From positions 1 through 64,000 of the forward strand of contig CAVUAC010000044.1 in NCBI GenBank assembly GCA_963739335.1: DNA of 64,000 nucleotides. The letters run 5' to 3'. A model generated the notes under the pieces. The model saw nothing but the letters and a program-made list of their open reading frames with translations, made no database searches and was not told the origin of the DNA. Positions 9,926 through 18,514 of this stretch are shown piece by piece. The position numbers and the translations under genes are program-made. Numbering within the stretch: the first letter of the stretch is position 1; each line of letters begins with the position of its first letter. This stretch comes from UBA9647 sp963739335 (GTDB lineage Bacteria; Bacteroidota; Ignavibacteria; UBA10030).

Positions 9926-10666
9926 TCAGGAGCATAGCTCCTTCACAGCTTGGAGGTGACTTTGTGCATCGGACGTCTTTTCAATGACTGCAATCGCTTT
10001 TTCAAACTCAGTCGACTTGTCAAAGAAGAAATCCGCCCCCTTCCTGATACACATGACCTTCAGAGGGCCCGTTGAAAAATTAGTGAGAACCGCGACAAGC
10101 GGTGGTAGGATTACTTCTTTGATCCTCGGCAGAATCTCAAGGCCGCTGAGCTTCGGCATCTGCAGAACAAGGACGACCACGTCGGGTTTTGTCTTGCGAA
10201 CTGTGACCGCGGCTTCAACCCCATCAGTCGCCTCACCCGCAGTCTCCTCTGCCAGCGAGCACAAGAAGAAATCTATCGGCATCCTCTGCCCGCGGGAACC
10301 TTCAGGGACACTGAGGTGGAGTACCCCGCGAAAGATTGCCATATCCCGGCTTGGCGGGACCACATGGACGCGGTTCGGCGCCACTGCCATCCGGTCCTGT
10401 ACCTCGACAACGGGCATCGCCGTGATGCGCTGCAGGATCTCGGTCAACATGCTCGCATGACCAGGATCGAGGTGGGGCACCAATACGAAAGCCATCCCGC
10501 TGTCAGGCGGCACATAGCGAAAGAATTGCTGAAAAGCCTCGAGCCCCCCGGCAGAAGCGCCCAAGCCGATGATGGGGAAGCTGCTATCTTGCGTTTCTCT
10601 CGCTTTTGAGACATTTGAGACAAGGGATTTTTCCGATTCCCTTTTCTTGCCTTGTTTGGTGTTCAT
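9926..10666 (-). CDS. Chimera of truncated CheB and a degenerate receiver domain
   Basis: Residues 1-140 are nearly identical, at DNA level too, to the CheB start of the fusion at 7.4 kb, and keep the Ser (GLGASAGG) and His (PHLDPGH) of the triad. They stop before the Asp segment GTGTDG. From about residue 142 the protein becomes a receiver like the regulator at 36.0 kb (AGEATDGVEA, LTNFS, FFFDKSTEFEKAI). There the phospho-acceptor Asp is replaced by Val167 in VVVLVLQMPKLSG. Both activities should therefore be lost. The stop codon comes from a dispersed repeat. The start is good: GGAGGAGG lies just upstream of ATG 10664-10666. It is probably a recombination product and may be non-functional. 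Confidence 0.8.
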   Translation of the reverse strand: MNTKQGKKRESEKSLVSNVSKARETQDSSFPIIGLGASAGGLEAFQQFFRYVPPDSGMAFVLVPHLDPGHASMLTEILQRITAMPVVEVQDRMAVAPNRVHVVPPSRDMAIFRGVLHLSVPEGSRGQRMPIDFFLCSLAEETAGEATDGVEAAVTVRKTKPDVVVLVLQMPKLSGLEILPRIKEVILPPLVAVLTNFSTGPLKVMCIRKGADFFFDKSTEFEKAIAVIEKTSDAQSHLQAVKELCS

Positions 10667-10815
10667 AACCTCCTCCAGGCAGATGTGTCCCGAAAAGAGA
10701 TTTTCAAATCCTCCGCTACTGCGGCAAGCTCATTCCGCTTGGCATTCATCACCTTCCTGCGGGGAGATCTGACCTTCCGAGAAGATGCTGACTTTCTCTT
10801 GTGTTTCTCTCTCAC
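10663..10815 (-). CDS. Small basic protein, 50 residues, unrecognised
   Basis: A GTG at 10813-10815 is preceded by AAGGAG six bases away, and the frame ends in a TGA that overlaps the ATG of the CheB chimera. Both facts suggest translational coupling. The product begins MREKHKRKSASSRKVR, is strongly basic in its first 25 residues, and ends DLKISFRDTSAWRRL. No family is recognised. A competing ATG two bases upstream opens a frame of only 29 codons. Confidence 0.4.
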   Translation of the reverse strand: MREKHKRKSASSRKVRSPRRKVMNAKRNELAAVAEDLKISFRDTSAWRRL

Positions 10816-11202
10816 TCATAACTCCTTCCGATTGCCCGCACGTCTGATCAAAGAATCACCTGATCTCTCGCCGCATCTCCTTCACACCTCTCTCGTCCGA
10901 CGCAGCGAACTCCTCAAGAACTTGAGTGTGTTCTACAAACTCCATCTTCCCCCTAAATCCGCTCTTTGAAACGGTCCCCTTCTTTTCTCACGCTGTTGGG
11001 AGGAGTATGATCCGCGAAAACCCTCGGGCGCTCTGTTTCACTGTTGGCAAATATTTCCTGCAAGGCGGTGTTACCTCCATTGTCCCCCCATCGACGGCTA
11101 CAAGCCCCATAACAACTGTGGCACCACCAGAGATCGGTCACAAGGACACCCCGCTTTTGTGCAGTGACTCCTGCGCTGGCTTACAAACCGTTGATGATGA
11201 TT
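10816..11202. other. Intergenic stretch without a supported gene
   Basis: I see no convincing gene. A 29-codon minus-strand frame beginning MEFVEHTQVLEEF (about 10947 down to 10859) has a G-rich stretch too close to its ATG to count as a good ribosome site. No terminator-like hairpin with a T run is obvious. Confidence 0.4.
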
Positions 11203-12237
11203 TCATTTTGCTGAGCCTTTTGTCCACTCGAGCCAATGCACCTGTAAATTCGGATTGCCCAGCAGAACTTCAGTGCCCAATTCGCCTTTCACATGCTCGA
11301 GCCTGGCCGAGTTGGCTTTGTTCTTGTAACCCTCGTAACTCCCCAGAACTTGCCCTCTAAAATAGAGCGTTTCTCTACCGCCCAGGCCTCGAAGGTATCC
11401 TTTAAGACCAACATTATAACTCCCAATTTTCGCCTCTATCGGCAAGTCAAATCTTCTCAAGTAAGCTAGGTAAGATATCCCCATTTTGATGTTGTTGACG
11501 GGGTTTAAGGTGACCGCCTCAATGCTCCCGGGATATTTCTGAGCATGTCCGAAGACTAAATCTTGAATGAGTTGCTTTCTGCGGGCATGCGAGATTAGTG
11601 TGTCGCTGCTGATGCTTGCTATGGCGTCATGTAGACTCGGCGCAGACTTGTCATAGTATAGATCTAACTTGTCCGCAATTTCTCGGGCAGTTGGGCCCAT
11701 GAGTTGAAACAGCCCCATAGCACCTTTTAGGCTTATCGCGCAAGGACTAAAACGAACAAACGCATTACGGTCATCAATCATTTCCCATGTTGCTGACTCG
11801 ATGCGTGCAACCGACAGGGTGAGTGGAATATCTTCACCGGTTTGGCTGCACATCAAATACCAGACATTCGCCCAGTTCATAACTTCCACTGGATTCAAAG
11901 CAGAATTCTCTCGCAGGATGCTGTTCCGTATGAACACCGTCCAGAACCATCTGTCAGTATCGCTTTTCCAGAGTCCTTCAAAGGTTCGACGTTTGAGGTT
12001 CAATCCATCCCCTTGACTTCGTGGAACCTCCGGCCTAACCCGCGAAGCAGGATCGATCTCGAACAGGAGAACAGATGAAGTAAGAAGAAAGGTGACAGTG
12101 CAGAGCATTGGCCCCAAATAGATCCACCTGGGGATCCTGCATGCCCAGACACGTGTCAAGCGACGCGGGAGATAGACCAGGCCTGATCGGTAGGACAATC
12201 TCTCAAAGCTTGCACAGTACTTACGCATGGCTCTCAC
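11203..12237 (-). CDS. Lytic transglycosylase (SLT domain) with an N-terminal membrane anchor
   Basis: The 344-residue protein has one hydrophobic segment near residue 40 (YLGPMLCTVTFLLTSSVLLF) after a basic start, consistent with a signal anchor. The catalytic region shows SVARIESATW (Glu at the SLT position), GAMGLFQLMGPTAREIA, NPVNNIKMGISYLAYL and KIGSYNVGLKGYLRGL, the usual order of SLT motifs. It would cleave peptidoglycan glycan strands in the periplasm. It ends about 450 bp before the gas-vesicle genes; no functional link is evident. Confidence 0.85.
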   Translation of the reverse strand: MRAMRKYCASFERLSYRSGLVYLPRRLTRVWACRIPRWIYLGPMLCTVTFLLTSSVLLFEIDPASRVRPEVPRSQGDGLNLKRRTFEGLWKSDTDRWFWTVFIRNSILRENSALNPVEVMNWANVWYLMCSQTGEDIPLTLSVARIESATWEMIDDRNAFVRFSPCAISLKGAMGLFQLMGPTAREIADKLDLYYDKSAPSLHDAIASISSDTLISHARRKQLIQDLVFGHAQKYPGSIEAVTLNPVNNIKMGISYLAYLRRFDLPIEAKIGSYNVGLKGYLRGLGGRETLYFRGQVLGSYEGYKNKANSARLEHVKGELGTEVLLGNPNLQVHWLEWTKGSAK

Positions 12238-12739
12238 TCCTTTCTCATGGAAATAGTGACAGCCACCACCACCCTCCAGCTTAGAGCTGCCCCAGAGTGC
12301 TTTCGGGCAATTCGTAACGGGTTCTTACTTGCAGCTCTCTGCTTCTACGAAACCCACCTGAGCGAACGCCTTGAGTAATCGTTAGGAATCAAGCCATTAT
12401 GAAAGAGCCTTAAATCGTATCACACTTGAACAGCTTGGCAGCTCTGCTTGTAGCACGGAATCGTTTGGTCTGACACGCAGCAGTTATTTCGTGCCCAATT
12501 CTATTCGCGTTTGTTCCCATCACCTTCTGACCGATACACTGGCAGACCTCGAGGGTGAGTCTTATGTCAAGCGAATGCCTTTTTTTCGATTCATTTTGTG
12601 CGCGAAGTCGCGTTCAAATGCTGACCGGTGTTTCTGCCAAAGCCTGAAGATCAAAGCCGCCACAACGCTGCCAGGGGCAGCGAATACGCAATGCGACAAC
12701 AATCCAAAGTACAGAACGATGAATTGATCCATATACCGC
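12238..12739. other. Intergenic region between the transglycosylase and gvpJ
   Basis: There is no gene on either strand that I can support. The stretch holds the end of the gas-vesicle operon and the upstream region of the transglycosylase. I could not pick out a clear promoter or a strong terminator hairpin. Confidence 0.4.
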
Positions 12740-13069
12740 TCATTCCACTTCTTCAGGTGATTGGATCACATTATTCTCAAGCCTCTCAATCCTTTGTTTG
12801 AGGGCGTTTATCAACTCTTTTTGTTCACCGTTGCCTTTTGCCTTGGAACTCAAAAAAGGACTGCTTTCCCACCAATCTATTCCCATTTCCTTCGCTCTTT
12901 CAACCGAAGCAATCAGCAACCGTATCTGTATGGTGAGAAGTTCTACCTCAACGAGTTTTATTTTGATATCGCCGGCTATGACGACGCCTTTGTCAAGGAC
13001 CCTTTCCAGGATGTCAGCCAACGTATTGGCCTCGACAGCGTGCACCATTGTTTGTGGGCTTCTCTCCAT
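12740..13069 (-). CDS. gvpJ: Gas vesicle protein GvpJ
   Basis: The 109-residue protein has the GvpA/J fold signature LADILERVLDKGVVIAGDIK followed by VEVELLTIQIRLLIASVERA and the GvpJ-specific continuation KEMGIDWWESSPFLSS. A C-terminal helix (ELINALKQRIERLENN) is typical of GvpJ from Bacillus-type clusters. GvpJ is a minor shell-nucleation protein. It is the last gene of the operon on this strand. The ATG start gives the usual length. Confidence 0.92.
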   Translation of the reverse strand: MERSPQTMVHAVEANTLADILERVLDKGVVIAGDIKIKLVEVELLTIQIRLLIASVERAKEMGIDWWESSPFLSSKAKGNGEQKELINALKQRIERLENNVIQSPEEVE

Positions 13070-13161
13070 CTGCCGGATTTCCTTAGTCTGAGGTTAATAA
13101 CCCTCAGGGTTAGAGTTCGTGATTATTATCTGCACTCGTTGTGGCATCTGTGAACCCTACT

Positions 13162-13446
13162 TCATTTGACTGTACGAACGACAGCCCGTGCGGCGAATCT
13201 CTTCCAGGAATTCATCTTCATATCATTAGTTTTTCCATATCTCCCCGGTTCGGTCTGCAAGGTACCTTCATCCGTCAAATACCAAGCATGTGCCGCATCG
13301 TCAGCAAGCGACAATCCCAGGCGACCCGTTCGGGACCTTCGGGGAATGAACATGCCCTTGTTCAACACCCTTTCCAGCAAATCACACAGGTCACCCGCCT
13401 TCGTTTCGTGCAGCAATCCGCCTCTTCTTCTCAATAAGCCTAACAT
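13162..13446 (-). CDS. GvpA/J-like N-terminus fused to an unrelated tail
   Basis: The reading begins MLGLLRRRGGLLHETKAGD and then shows DLCDLLERVLNKGMFI, which matches the first helix of GvpA/J/M proteins. The expected beta segment (xDxxISLAxIDLL) never follows; instead come PRRSRTGRLGLSLADDAAHA and a basic end. Neither of the other frames restores the family sequence clearly. It is either a decayed gvp paralogue or a divergent protein. It sits between gvpK and gvpJ with modest gaps. Confidence 0.5.
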   Translation of the reverse strand: MLGLLRRRGGLLHETKAGDLCDLLERVLNKGMFIPRRSRTGRLGLSLADDAAHAWYLTDEGTLQTEPGRYGKTNDMKMNSWKRFAARAVVRTVK

Positions 13447-13476
13447 ATCAAGATATCCATCTCTGTTCTTTCCGCA

Positions 13477-13878
13477 TCAATCGACAAGATTTCCTAGAGG
13501 TCCTAGATTGATGTTCAGGTCGTCTATCCCGAAGTGTTCTTTCAATTCGTTCATTTTCTTCTCCAGTTGCATGAGAGTCGTGCCAAGCCGAGCAATTTCG
13601 TCACTTGAAAGCGAGCCGCTTTCAACTCTTCGAATCGCCTGCTTCTCTGCAAGCTGTCGGATGAGTTCCACAATCGTAAGCACCAACTTGGCCAGGCCCT
13701 CTTCTGCTTTCCCGGGATCGATGTTTATCCTTGATGGATTGTCCACCCGATGGCCAGGCGGGTCTGCCCGACCATCTTCCGTGGCAACGCCGCTCGTGAA
13801 TAATCGCTTCCTGGGGACCTTCGCGACAACATCCGTAGGCCTTCCGCACGTCCGACAGAATTTGGGACTGTTATTCAT
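13477..13878 (-). CDS. gvpK: Gas vesicle protein GvpK
   Basis: The core reads INIDPGKAEEGLAKLVLTIV, ELIRQLAEKQAIRRVESGSL, EIARLGTTLMQLEKKMNELK and DDLNINLGPLGNLVD, the standard GvpK sequence. The 40-residue N-terminal extension holds a Cys pair (FCRTCGRP). GvpK is an accessory assembly protein. It follows the gvpS/M-like gene on the same strand. Confidence 0.93.
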   Translation of the reverse strand: MNNSPKFCRTCGRPTDVVAKVPRKRLFTSGVATEDGRADPPGHRVDNPSRINIDPGKAEEGLAKLVLTIVELIRQLAEKQAIRRVESGSLSSDEIARLGTTLMQLEKKMNELKEHFGIDDLNINLGPLGNLVD

Positions 13879-13934
13879 GCTAAGTCCATCGTAGGTTTGC
13901 GTCGGGAACCCACCCGCCTGCGTCGACGATCAAC

Positions 13935-14171
13935 TCACACCATGTCATAGTTGTCCTCCACTAACTCGCTCTCCACTAGCCCCGGACACTTCTGGCGGCC
14001 TTTCATCGTCTCGACTGAACTGACCAAGAGATTAACACCGATGTACACTAGATCGATGTCGGCAAGCGATATAATTATGTCCCCTGTGAGGACCGCCCCT
14101 TTGTTGAGCACTCTGTCGAGAGTCTCAGCCAGCGATACTTCTTTCTGCAGATGTGCGGATGAATTTCTCAC
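13935..14171 (-). CDS. Minor gas vesicle shell protein, GvpS/GvpM type
   Basis: The protein contains VSLAETLDRVLNKGAVLTGD and IIISLADIDLVYIGVNLLVS, closest in pattern to GvpS/GvpM minor shell proteins. I chose the GTG at 14169-14171 because GGAGG sits 4-5 bases upstream and it gives a 78-residue product of normal size. This start overlaps the end of the ArsA-like gene by 47 nt. A longer frame reaches 14264 but adds unrelated residues. Distinguishing GvpS from GvpM needs a tree. Confidence 0.85.
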   Translation of the reverse strand: MRNSSAHLQKEVSLAETLDRVLNKGAVLTGDIIISLADIDLVYIGVNLLVSSVETMKGRQKCPGLVESELVEDNYDMV

Positions 14172-16260
14172 CGAACCTCCATTTGTTTGATCGATCAGTC
14201 TCTCCGTCGAACGGGGAGAACTCGAGCAGCCGGCAGAGATCCTCGCGACTCCCAAGGATAGCACGAGGGAACGTAGTGATTTCTATCTCAGGAAATGCTT
14301 GTTTGTGTTCGAACAGAACCTTCTCCTGTTGCCGCACCAGAACAGAACAGAATTTGCACTCGACAGATTCTGCTATCATCATATTCATGAACATCCTTTT
14401 CACCGGAATACCCAGTCTCTGGAGGGCTGACACTAAACGCTGAGTTTCAGTGAGAGCCATTTGTGCCGGAATGCTGACGGGTATGAATTCACACGCTACC
14501 GGATCGGAAAAGACTCGCCGGATGGTTTCTGTCTTCCTGTGGATGTTCACAAGGAGCTCCGATGTCATGCAAAAGCGCAGCACGCCTCGATACTTCAAAA
14601 GAACTTCAAAGAGAACTCTGAGCCATGCCTGCATAAGGTCAGGCAGCTCCAGGAAGCGCAGCGCATGACCGGTTGGAGCATTATCGAGAACGTAGAGGTC
14701 GTACGCACCTCTCTCCACATACCCTGCCAACTCAATCAATGACATAATCTCATGAAGACCCGGTGGGGCAAGGTCCATCAGGTTTGCCATGACCTCACGG
14801 TCAAACTCAATATCTATAGAGAGGTCATGAATGAAGCTATCAAAGACCTCGTCGATTTCCTTTATGTATGACTCTTTGAATCTTTCAAAGCGCTCTTCAG
14901 CCTCAATCTCCACAGCGAACAAATTTGCTATGCCCTCAATGGCGGTGACTTTGTCGCCAACTGCTTGACCCAGACAATTGGAAAGCGAGTGTGCTGGGTC
15001 GGTTGAAAAGAGAAGAATTCGTTTCTCAGGATAGACGGAAGCTAGATTGATGGCAAATGATGTGGCAATCGTCGTTTTCCCTACACCTCCTTTGCCACCG
15101 AATAGTATGAGCTGTGCTTGAGGAGCCGGTGGCTTCAGCTGGACCACATGATAATCGTTGGTGTGAAGGACCTGGCTTTGCCGAGGTTTCATCCCGGTGT
15201 CGATTCTGTCAGGAGAATTGACAATGTGCGCCGTGTTCTTCGCGGCGCATGATTTGTCAATGCTTAACCCATCGACTCTTCCTAGCGCTGATTGTGCGAA
15301 GACCTTGAGTGCAACTTCTCCTCTCACTTCGAATGGAAAGTGCTGGACCAGAGTTGTTTTGGCTCCATAGCGTTTTGCGAGATCAAGCAGGTCGATGATC
15401 ACTTTTTGTTCAGTCACCGACTGGGGGCAAATGCACAAGGTTGGATTCAGCACTTTGTTGACTATGATCTCCTGCACAGAAATGTTCTGGGTTGAAAGTA
15501 TTTCCAGTAGACTCTTTGTCTCGGCAAGCACCATCGGTTCGAGATTTGTAACCGGAACAAACTGGCATCTGTTGCCATCCTGGAGATGCGACAGCACTTT
15601 CCCAATGCCATTGCGCATTACGGTGATGAAATCGTCCACATGATCTCGCGCGTGGACATTCGCATATAACTGGGAAAGAAAACGATGCTTCAGCATCAAG
15701 GTATCAAGAAAGGCAACCCACTTTTGCATTAAGTAAGGAAGCGTGAGTAGTTTGACTGTGTGGCCCGTGGGAGCCGTATCCAGAATGATGATGTCGTACC
15801 TGTCATCTTCAAGCAACTCCATGAGCTGTACTATTGCCATCACCTCATCGAGACCTGGGAACGACAATTCAAGGAAACTAGATATGTCTTTGTCGTCTAG
15901 GTAGGTGCCGCGATTGATAATATTCCTGATGGATCCACCGTATCGCTGCTTGAAATCCGCGAGCGTCGTTTCGACGTTAATCTCCATTCCGAAGAGATTG
16001 CGCCTGCAGTAAATCTTGACGGGTACACTACTCAGTGGATACTCAAAACTATCTGAGAGCGAATGGGCAGGGTCGGTCGAGGCAATCAACACCCTTTTTC
16101 CGGGATAGAGGTCGGACAGATAAAGGGAGGTCGCTGCGGCGGTGGTGGTTTTTCCCACGCCCCCTTTGCCCCCAAAGAGAAGCAGTCGAAGATCGTTATT
16201 TGTGATAAAACGCGGCTTTTCATTCATGACATGCCGACAATCTCGTTCTAGTATGCTCAA
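14125..16260 (-). CDS. Double ArsA/Get3-type ATPase in the gas vesicle operon
   Basis: The 711 residues hold two tandem ArsA domains. The first has LLFGGKGGVGKTTTAAA, STDPAHSLSDSF and ILDTAPTGHTVKLL; the second, from about residue 380, has ILFGGKGGVGKTTIATS, STDPAHSLSNCL and LDNAPTGHALRFLELP. The family includes arsenite-efflux ATPases and the tail-anchored-protein carrier Get3. Cys pairs occur in each half (LCIC near residue 280; CKFC near residue 650). No arsB/arsR or arsenate genes are nearby. The gene overlaps gvpF/L upstream and the gvpS/M-like gene downstream, which argues for a role in vesicle assembly. The start is TTG 16258-16260 or ATG 16225-16227. Confidence 0.9.
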   Translation of the reverse strand: MSILERDCRHVMNEKPRFITNNDLRLLLFGGKGGVGKTTTAAATSLYLSDLYPGKRVLIASTDPAHSLSDSFEYPLSSVPVKIYCRRNLFGMEINVETTLADFKQRYGGSIRNIINRGTYLDDKDISSFLELSFPGLDEVMAIVQLMELLEDDRYDIIILDTAPTGHTVKLLTLPYLMQKWVAFLDTLMLKHRFLSQLYANVHARDHVDDFITVMRNGIGKVLSHLQDGNRCQFVPVTNLEPMVLAETKSLLEILSTQNISVQEIIVNKVLNPTLCICPQSVTEQKVIIDLLDLAKRYGAKTTLVQHFPFEVRGEVALKVFAQSALGRVDGLSIDKSCAAKNTAHIVNSPDRIDTGMKPRQSQVLHTNDYHVVQLKPPAPQAQLILFGGKGGVGKTTIATSFAINLASVYPEKRILLFSTDPAHSLSNCLGQAVGDKVTAIEGIANLFAVEIEAEERFERFKESYIKEIDEVFDSFIHDLSIDIEFDREVMANLMDLAPPGLHEIMSLIELAGYVERGAYDLYVLDNAPTGHALRFLELPDLMQAWLRVLFEVLLKYRGVLRFCMTSELLVNIHRKTETIRRVFSDPVACEFIPVSIPAQMALTETQRLVSALQRLGIPVKRMFMNMMIAESVECKFCSVLVRQQEKVLFEHKQAFPEIEITTFPRAILGSREDLCRLLEFSPFDGETDRSNKWRFGEKFIRTSAERSIAG

Positions 16261-17009
16261 ACCTTAAGTGCTAGCTCGACAAAATTGTATGGTGCCCACG
16301 GGCCGTTGTAGTCCAATGCAAAGTGACCATCGAACAGCTTTGCAACCCGATACACACCCTCTTCGTATTCCTTCTCCACACGCCTTTCGATCAAAAAAGC
16401 GCCGTTCAATATCATCTTTTCGTCAGTTGGCTTGTTGATTCTGACATCGACAATGCAATGTTCAAGTGCCTTCATTATTCTGTCCGCGTGCTGTTTCCTT
16501 TCCTCATCAACTTTCTGCGCAAAGAGCATTCCTAATTCAAGTTTCTCTTCATACGTGGGCTGCGTACCTTTGCCGAAGATCCTGTCTCGGAGTTTCTCCA
16601 GCTCTCGGTCGTTGCTCAAAAAAAACTCAAACACGCTGTCAACATCCCAGAAAACCCTTAGCCCCATCTCCACCTTGTTGTCCAACCTCTTGAGTTCCTG
16701 GAAGATTAGAGAAAAGTTGTTCTTGAGGAACTGAAGTATGTCATCTGTATTTTTGGCAATGTGGCCAAATTTCATCGGGATGATGGTACATAGTCTGTTC
16801 ACCTCTCGTATTACCTCATGATGCGGTTTGAAGTTCTGCCTGAGAGGATGAATTTTGCACACTGCATGGTCGCTCACCACTGCGGCAATTTTTGCGTAGC
16901 GGATTGTGTAAACTTCTTCCCCTGCCAAGCCGATCGTCCCATTCCGCACATCGGGAAAACCGTTCTCCGCTCCTATGATGCCATAAAGATATTTGCCGCC
17001 TTCCTGCAC
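16257..17009 (-). CDS. gvpF/L: GvpF/GvpL family gas vesicle protein
   Basis: Family motifs in order: KYLYGIIG near the start, EVYTIRYAKIAAVVSDH, TIIPMKFGHIAKN, VEMGLRVFW, and the C-terminal YNGPWAPYNFVEL. The 250-residue length is normal. These proteins are thought to bind GvpA before assembly. It begins with GTG directly after gvpG and its stop overlaps the next gene, so the genes are translationally coupled. Confidence 0.92.
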   Translation of the reverse strand: MQEGGKYLYGIIGAENGFPDVRNGTIGLAGEEVYTIRYAKIAAVVSDHAVCKIHPLRQNFKPHHEVIREVNRLCTIIPMKFGHIAKNTDDILQFLKNNFSLIFQELKRLDNKVEMGLRVFWDVDSVFEFFLSNDRELEKLRDRIFGKGTQPTYEEKLELGMLFAQKVDEERKQHADRIMKALEHCIVDVRINKPTDEKMILNGAFLIERRVEKEYEEGVYRVAKLFDGHFALDYNGPWAPYNFVELALKV

Positions 17010-17017
17010 GATGTTAC

Positions 17018-17257
17018 CTACTGCCCCTTAGTTTCCTCGATCTTTTCCAGCTTTTTCACCAATTCAGCTTCCCGTTGCTCGAATTCCTCTTCAGTTATCG
17101 TTCCTGTTTCCAACAGCATATAGAGCGTCGTCAGATTGCGCCGCGTTGCGTCCTCATCCAGAAGGTCCTCTTGTTGAGCTGCCTCTTGAATTTTCTCAGC
17201 TATAAACAGGATACCTTTGAAGGGTGCCAGCAGAATATCGTCGATCAAGAATGCCAT
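17018..17257 (-). CDS. gvpG: Gas vesicle protein GvpG
   Basis: A 79-residue acidic helical protein beginning MAFLIDDILLAPFKGILFIA, followed by a charged helix with TTLYMLLETGTITEEEFEQR. This is the typical GvpG pattern. It sits between two gvpF/L genes, the usual gvpF-gvpG-gvpL order. Confidence 0.93.
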   Translation of the reverse strand: MAFLIDDILLAPFKGILFIAEKIQEAAQQEDLLDEDATRRNLTTLYMLLETGTITEEEFEQREAELVKKLEKIEETKGQ

Positions 17258-17277
17258 AGCCTCGTCCCACGAAGTGT

Positions 17278-18073
17278 TCAGTTGTCAGTTTGTATCTCCA
17301 GCGCGATGTGCTCGACAAAATTGAACGGCACCCAAGGACCATTGACTTTGACGACATGCTCTTCGCTGAGAAAGCTTGTTGCCTTGTATACACACTCCAC
17401 AAAATCAAGTTGGCGCTCGTTACTGACCATGAACCAACCATTCATGACCGTGGTCTCCTCACTCGGGTCATCGAGTTTTTCCTCGACGGCCGCATCACGA
17501 AGGGCTGACACAATTCTTTGGGATACTGCTTCTTTCCTGGCCTTCATCCTCTGCGAGACGAACGAACCAAGCTCGATCAGTTCCAGTGTGGTCGGAGGTG
17601 ATTGGGCAGCGAAGATTCGATCCCGCATGGTTCTCAGCGCTGCATCTGTCTTGAGCAAGTACCTCAAAGAGGTTGTTCACCTGCCAAATCACCTTCACAC
17701 CCATTTCCACCTTTCGGTCTAGCCTCTCCAACTCCTGTCGAATACGAGAGTAGTTGCAGCGGAGTACCGTGAGGACTTTTTCTTCGTTTTCGGCGACCTG
17801 ACCAAATTTCGCAGGGATCGTGGTGCAGGTTTCTGCAAACCTCCTCGTCACGTCATGGTAAGGGGAGAGGTTCTTCCTGATCGGGCTGATCTTCTCGACG
17901 GGATGGTCGCTTACGACAGCGGCGATATCTCTGTAGGGGATCGTATACACTCTGCATCCTTGAAGACCAGTCAAACCAAGATCGTACCTTGCGTTGCACA
18001 GAATTACGGCGTAGAAGTATTTGCCTTCGACGTCCTGGCCTTCCTGGGATTGTTGAACTGACGTTCTCACCAT
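17278..18073 (-). CDS. gvpF/L: GvpF/GvpL family protein, frameshifted
   Basis: The 5' frame (ATG 18071-18073) reads GKYFYAVILCN, YTIPYRDIAAVVSDHPVEK, TTIPAKFGQVAEN and VEMGVKVIWQVNNLFE. It then leaves the family. The frame shifted by one base picks up at about 17660 with RYLLKTDAALRTMRDRIF and runs to VNGPWVPFNFVEHIAL and a stop at 17278. Together they make a complete GvpF/L of about 265 residues. One indel separates the halves, either a real mutation or an assembly error. Three other GvpF/L genes could compensate. Confidence 0.85.
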
Positions 18074-18255
18074 GGCAAGAGACGGGAATCAGTGATGCTT
18101 TCTGGGTTTTCGGTTTCCGTCCGGATTTCCGATGCGTCGATTGGACGCTTCGTTTGGACGTCCTGGCCCGGATGAATCTGTTCAATTATTGACTTGGAAC
18201 GGGGCCAGCAAGATCGGCTGGACCAGTATCCTCTTTCTATGAATGTCCTAGTCAT
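18067..18255 (-). CDS. Small unrecognised ORF overlapping gvpO and gvpF/L
   Basis: A 62-codon frame starts at an ATG inside the last codons of gvpO (ctatgactag) and ends at a TGA inside the first codons of the next gvpF/L (atggtga). The product (KSIIEQIHPGQDVQTKRP is its middle) resembles nothing I know and has no clear ribosome site of its own. The double overlap is what one expects of a coupled operon gene but could be chance. Confidence 0.35.
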   Translation of the reverse strand: MTRTFIERGYWSSRSCWPRSKSIIEQIHPGQDVQTKRPIDASEIRTETENPESITDSRLLPW

Positions 18256-18514
18256 AGGCCGCTGATTCTTCCACTTCGTTTCTTCGCCTCACACGCTTGC
18301 GCTCATAGTTCATTAGCCCTCCCATCTCGTCTATGACAACCTCGTAGATTCCCAAGAGATCTTGAGAGTCGGGTAAGGCGTGCCGCTCGACCATTTCGAC
18401 CGAGATGTGCCATCCATCATCCTTTTTTATAGCACCAATCACTCCGGATAACTTGAGGTGAGTGACTGCAGCTATTTCCTCCTCAGTTCGCCTGATCGCT
18501 TCGCTCACTCCCAT
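18248..18514 (-). CDS. gvpO: Gas vesicle protein GvpO
   Basis: The product reads EAIRRTEEEIAAVTHLKLSG, then DDGWHISVEMVERHALPDSQ and LLGIYEVVIDEMGGLMNYER, the GvpO pattern. The ATG at 18512-18514 is chosen because GGAGG lies five bases upstream; a longer frame to 18565 has no such site. The 88-residue length fits the family. GvpO is an assembly or regulatory accessory. Confidence 0.9.
   Translation of the reverse strand: MGVSEAIRRTEEEIAAVTHLKLSGVIGAIKKDDGWHISVEMVERHALPDSQDLLGIYEVVIDEMGGLMNYERKRVRRRNEVEESAAYD

Noticed and set aside
14125..16260. Arsenic-resistance operon
   Set aside because: No arsB, arsC, arsR or acr3 gene lies nearby and all neighbours are gvp genes.
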